This document shows, piece by piece, positions 60,400 to 64,000 of a stretch of DNA of 64,000 nt. How positions within the stretch are numbered: the first letter of the stretch is position 1; every line of letters begins with the position of its first letter. This DNA comes from Rhizomys pruinosus (lineage: Eukaryota; Chordata; Mammalia; Rodentia; Spalacidae), in assembly GCA_009823505.1 (NCBI GenBank), contig VZQC01004530.1:1747038-1811037 (forward strand). The letters are read 5' to 3'. The notes under the pieces were generated by a model. It was given only the letters and a program-made list of their open reading frames with translations, had not been told where the DNA came from and did no database searches. The translations under genes were made by a program, and so were the position numbers.

Positions 60400-62168
60400 T
60401 AAAATGGAGCAGTAATGTCAAAGTCTTCTAGGGGGTCCCCTGGGACAGTCTGGTATTGGACTAAAACAGTCTGGACAGCAACCTCAGTGAGTGTATTGAT
60501 TTGGATTTTGATAAACCAGAGGACACAAGGTGCAATATACAGGACTCCTAGGGTGAAAATTGGTCCCAGTATGGGAAGTAACCAGGTAGACAGGAGGTTG
60601 GAAAACCATGGGAAAAAAATTTGTGGGGAGTACTTTGTGTCTAGTTCTTTTCTGAGATCCTTTAGGGTTTTAACATTTTGCTCAACAATACCTATTTATG
60701 TAAAAACAGCTTTCCTCCTCCAGGAAAATGTAGGTTCCCCCTTATTCTGCAGTTAACAAGCCCAGGGCTCAGCGGTTCTGCATCATCACCTTGGCCAGAG
60801 AAGTTTTCTGTCTCTGGAGTCATTCAAGGCTATTTGTTGTGGGCACCATTGCCTCATCAGGCTTATTTTGGAAGTCTGCTTCCATGCTGTAAACACTGAC
60901 TAGGGCTCAGCCCACAGTTTCCATCACTGCTGTAGAGAGAATGATGCCTAGGCTGACCAGAAGCAGAATGAATATCTCTCTCTCTTTCTTTTGATGGTCC
61001 AGGTCTGGTCATAGCATACAAGTGACTTCCTCCTTCTCATAAAGGAAAAGCTGAGGAGTGATAATTACAGGCAAACAAATTCCAGAACCAGTAGCATTTG
61101 CACAGAGGGATGCAGTGCCATCACACCAGAGAAAGAATGGGAATTTGACACACAGGGTCCTTTTGTGAGGAACATTTCAGAGTCACCTAGGGTCTGGGGC
61201 TGCTGCAGCTCTCACTAAACAAATAGGAAGTGTAGTGAGTCAATCAAAGAGAGAAATGCCGTGAAACACTAGCTTTGTCTCCACAGGGGCAGATTCCTGC
61301 AGAGAGGGGTTAGAAGTAATGGCAGTGAAAAGAGGGCATGTAAGAGATGCACAGAAAAATCACTGGGAGAAATTAGGGTGGGTGGTGTAGTTGAGAAGAT
61401 GTCCGGCATACTCCGTGTACTGGGGCCATTTTACAGTGGACTGCAGCTTTCCTTACATTTTGGATTCCTGTAACAGAATGTGGGATTGAGTGAGGATGAG
61501 CTGAGGAGCTAGAACAGGCTGGCGAGAGATGCAGATACCCGCCACAGGGTACCAGGCATTGCTATGAGCATAGAGTTTTTCCTGTACTCCAGATCTACAG
61601 CAGTCACTCCAGGGGTCCTGCATATTAATTTTAAACTAGTTATTTTTTATTTGGAGCAGGCTTATTGGGCTGTGAACACTCTCCAACCTGCAAGACCAGA
61701 ATCTTCAGCCGCCATAAGTATCAGATTCCTGTAAACACTGTCCTTTGTTAAGATGGGCGAAGCAGATAAAGGGTGCCTGAGAGCTAGTGGTAGAATTGGG
61801 AAATAGGGATTACGACGGCCTTACTGCAGCCTTGCAAAAGACAGTTGCTGGTTCCAGTTACCTGATTTCTTCCTTCCCAAGTTTCTCTGACAAAGAACCA
61901 CCAGACATGGATGCAAGTCGGTGGTCTGTTGGATCCCAGGATAGGCAGAGACAGAGTTAGTTTGAACTATTATGAGAGCAGCCAAAAGGATAGCAGACAG
62001 GGGTGCAGAAGGGGGACACATGGATTTTGCAGAAGTGAGGAGATGGTCAAGTTTCTTCCATGTTATGTTATTTGGGTTCTGGGAGTGCCTCCTCCTCTTT
62101 CTCCTCCTCTTTCCATCCATGAGTGATAGGCTTGCCATCTTTTTGGTCCATGGGGATGAATCTGACAT
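60400..62168 (-). pseudogene. env: Envelope pseudogene, copy B
   Basis: The N-terminal 115 codons (61821-62168) are open. They overlap the integrase frame by about 100 bases and contain an arginine-rich block (GKRRRKRRRHSQ), KKLDHLLTSAK, and a hydrophobic signal-like stretch (APLSAILLAALIIV) before a likely cleavage site (SVSAYP). Downstream frames are broken, but the sequence parallels copy A: a LLTAEKG-type region near 60740 and a membrane anchor near 60500. Total length from start to LTR is about 1.8 kb, close to a complete env. It cannot yield a full protein. Confidence 0.75.
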
Positions 62169-62601
62169 TTCTGGCCAGAATCAAAATGGGTCTCAGACAA
62201 TCCTGTGGGAAGGTGCAAGCAAAGCCCCTCCAAGTTGTTAAGAGTGAATCAGGTCCTTTCCACCAATTGTCTAAGGGATCTTTCCATCTGATAAATATTT
62301 GAGGAACAATGCATGGTGTTGGCCAATGTTTGACTATGGCTGGACATTTTGAATTCCTGTAAATGTTAAAGAGGATTAGTGTTGCCAATGCCATGGCCAG
62401 ATTGATGTTAGGAGGGTATTTCCCCATCCTTTGTTTTAATAACTGACTTTTTAGGACATGATGTGTCCATTCTATAATGCCTTGCCCCTGTGGATTTTGA
62501 AGGATACCTGTATGATGTGCAATATTCCATAATTGACAAAGTGATTTAAAGTGAGAGGTAGCAAACGCTGGCTCATTGTCCATTTTAATCTGTTTTGGAA
62601 T
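62068..62601 (-). pseudogene. pol: Class II integrase C-terminal fragment, copy B
   Basis: 171 codons open from MDNEPAF (62583) on, with about six more codons (GIPKQIK) upstream to the tRNA junction. It contains the second catalytic aspartate region, the GIIEW glutamate region, a helix-rich MGKYPPNINLAMALATLILF segment and the C-terminal SH3-like part (WKDPLDNWWKGP, FPQDCLRPI, VRFIPMD). It ends EEALPEPK. Intact class II integrases are about 280-300 residues; the zinc-finger and first catalytic residue are missing. The frame is intact only as a fragment with no start of its own. Confidence 0.9.
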
Positions 62602-62676
62602 GCCCAGAAGCTCAGTTGGGAGAGCATGAGACTCTTAATCTCAGGATCGAAGGTTTGTGATCTACATTGAGTGCCA
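62602..62676 (+). pseudogene. tRNA-Lys(CTT) relic linked to primer-binding site, copy B
   Basis: Sequence identical to the complement of 43581-43655: GCCCAGAAGCTCAGTTGGGA start, anticodon CTT, CCA end. The 5' end abuts integrase coding sequence and the CCA end lies 5 bases from the LTR. A box A-like AGCTCAGTTGGGAGAGC is partly kept; the B box is damaged, so transcription as a tRNA is unlikely. Confidence 0.85.
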
Positions 62677-62681
62677 GTTTT

Positions 62682-63254
62682 TGTTGTTCAATGTCTTTGA
62701 GTTATGCGTGACTGTATGCCACACTCTGTTCTTCCCTTCTTGGCCTGGCTGCAAGACTGTCCCCTTCCGGTAGTCTGATAGTCTCTAGGCTTTGTTCTCA
62801 CAAGTAGGCGGGAGGGAAAACCGCAGGAGATCACCCTTGGAAAATGAGGGGACTCACACACAGAGAGCTGGGAGGATAGTAACTCTGTTTATTTTCTAAC
62901 AGTGAGGTCTATATATTGAAGGCCACTGGGCTCTGTGAAAGGAAGTGGGGTGCAGGTAGAAGAGAGAAGCGAGCCACCTTGGCTCTAATCGGGGGGCTGC
63001 AGAGCTACTGTTTGTGCAACAGATAACTAAATGTGCAACATTTTGCTCAATGCCTCAAGGGAGGGGGACATCCAGTCCTGGAATATTGCAGAGATAGGGT
63101 GAAGCAAGAAATATTGTAATATCCTGAACCTTCCTGCTACAGATAACTCACAGAGGCAACTGAATGCCCACAGAAATATCAGATAACCAGAGATCTTCTG
63201 TGACAGGTCTTACAAATTCTTGCCTCAAGCCACACACAAAGTTTCATTCCCACA
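62682..63254 (-). mobile_element. 5' LTR of provirus B
   Basis: 573 bp. On the minus strand TGTGGGAATGAAACT to GAACAACA. TATA-like sequence at 62910 and AATAAA at 62888 (complement). Confidence 0.88.
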
Positions 63255-63260
63255 ATGGAA

Positions 63261-64000
63261 AATGCAATCCAAGGTGAATTCAGGACATGGAAAACTTAGG
63301 CCATGGTGACACCAGTCCATGGGCAACTCCATATATGGAGAACACAGTCCATGTATAAACCAGTCCATGGATAGTTAGGGGTCCTTGGAAACATCAATCC
63401 ATGATGAAATTAATGCACTGAGAACTCAGTCCATGGAAAATTCAGGCCATTTAGTATTCAGTCCATGGAGAAATCAGGCCATGGTGAACTCAGGCCTTGG
63501 AGAATTCCAGCACTTATGAAACTCAGTGCAAGGAAAAATTAGTCCATGGAGTATTTATTCCATGGATAAACTCAGGCCATGGAGAACCCCATCCCTATAG
63601 ACATCTGTTCATAGAGATATTATCCCATGGAGAAAGCAATCCATGGAGAATTCAGGACATTTAGAACTCAGTTCTTGATGAAAAGATTCATGGAGAATTC
63701 AGTTCCATGGGGAGTGCAGTTCATGAGGAAATCAGGTCATGGCGATGTCAGTCCTTGTAGAAATCAGTCTATGGGGAATTCGGGTTCATGGGGTCCTCCT
63801 TCCATGAAAACATTAGTCCATGGTATACTCAGTTATTGGAGAAATCAGTCATGGATAATTGGGGTCCAAGGAGTCCCACACTCCATAGAGAATTCAGGCC
63901 ATAGAGAAATCACTCCATAGAGAATACAAGTCCATGGGAATCACATTCCGTGGCATACTCAGTCCATGGTGAATTCAGGCAATGGAGAACTTAGAGCTTG
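63261..64000 (-). repeat. 16-bp minisatellite, right arm, to window end
   Basis: Mirror of 42117-42995, with units such as ATGGAGAATTCAGGCC. The 97-codon plus-strand frame at 63627 is a repeat translation and has a mirror at 42197-42490. Confidence 0.9.

Larger units (their letters stand above)
59810..63254 (-). mobile_element. Defective endogenous retrovirus, copy B
   Basis: Mirror copy of the provirus at 43002-46386, with the same structure and the same 6-bp target duplication (59804-59809 and 63255-63260) in the same 16-bp array context. It is better preserved and shows a longer integrase frame and the env start. The shared insertion site means it was duplicated together with its flanks rather than inserted twice. 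Confidence 0.93.
57121..64000 (-). repeat. Right arm of the large inverted repeat (continues past the window)
   Basis: Reverse complement of 42117-49075, from the 17-bp array through the solo LTR and provirus to the 16-bp array. It has fewer indels than the left arm and longer open frames, for example the integrase. Confidence 0.92.

Noticed and set aside
62602..62676. Functional tRNA-Lys gene
   Set aside because: T arm and acceptor stem are damaged, no terminator or gene context, CCA is encoded, and it lies precisely at a retroviral primer-binding site.

Overview
The window is rodent genomic DNA, most likely from a muroid and perhaps a vole-like cricetid. The evidence is several B2 SINEs with clear target-site duplications, B4, B3 and B1-type SINEs, a rodent-type L1 with a G-rich 3' UTR, and an ERVL with a dUTPase. 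The species is an inference. I see no intact protein-coding gene: every recognisable coding stretch is a transposon, retrovirus or processed-mRNA relic. The base composition is AT-rich and CpG-poor except in one L1 5' UTR.

Layout. 1-520 is an L1 3' end. From about 527 to 17600 the DNA is mainly a degenerate 17-bp minisatellite (one strand TGAGGTCACAGTAGGAA-like, the other TTCCTACTGTGACCTCA-like). It changes orientation near 3230 and again across a retrogene-like block at 15655-16936, and it is interrupted by an L1 ORF2 piece, two LTR-like elements, two B2s and a zinc-finger pseudogene. 17601-19660 is an ERVL relic on the minus strand (LTR, dUTPase, integrase), fused to a mosaic of L1 3' UTR pieces (19664-21797). 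22889-27281 is a decayed L1. 27282-32040 and 35018-39756 are the arms of an inverted repeat of about 4.7 kb around a spacer of 17-bp repeats and a B2.

From about 39830 a second minisatellite begins, with a 16-bp unit (CTCCATGGACTGAGTT-like). It carries a 3.4-kb endogenous retrovirus (43002-46386) and a solo LTR, then passes into the 17-bp array (47479-49068). This whole block recurs as a reverse complement at 57121-64000 (running off the window), with a second copy of the same provirus at 59810-63254 and identical 6-bp target duplications. The two copies are therefore arms of a second, larger inverted repeat. Its spacer of about 8 kb (49069-57120) holds a B4 SINE, a CA repeat and a frameshifted but nearly full-length L1.

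The most notable item is the provirus. Directly behind the tRNA primer-binding site it carries the complement of an entire tRNA-Lys(CTT), joined at the tRNA's 5' end to the integrase part of pol. This looks like a reverse-transcription read-through of the whole primer tRNA followed by a template jump that deleted gag, pro and most of pol. The provirus also pairs a betaretrovirus-like integrase with a gammaretrovirus-like envelope transmembrane end, the type-D arrangement.

Some sequence looks poorly resolved: an N at 39781 beside C and G runs, pure A-runs of 94 and 47 bases inside L1 ORF2, a C-rich stretch at 56940-57090, and many single-base indels in the 42-49 kb arm. Small indels should not be over-read.
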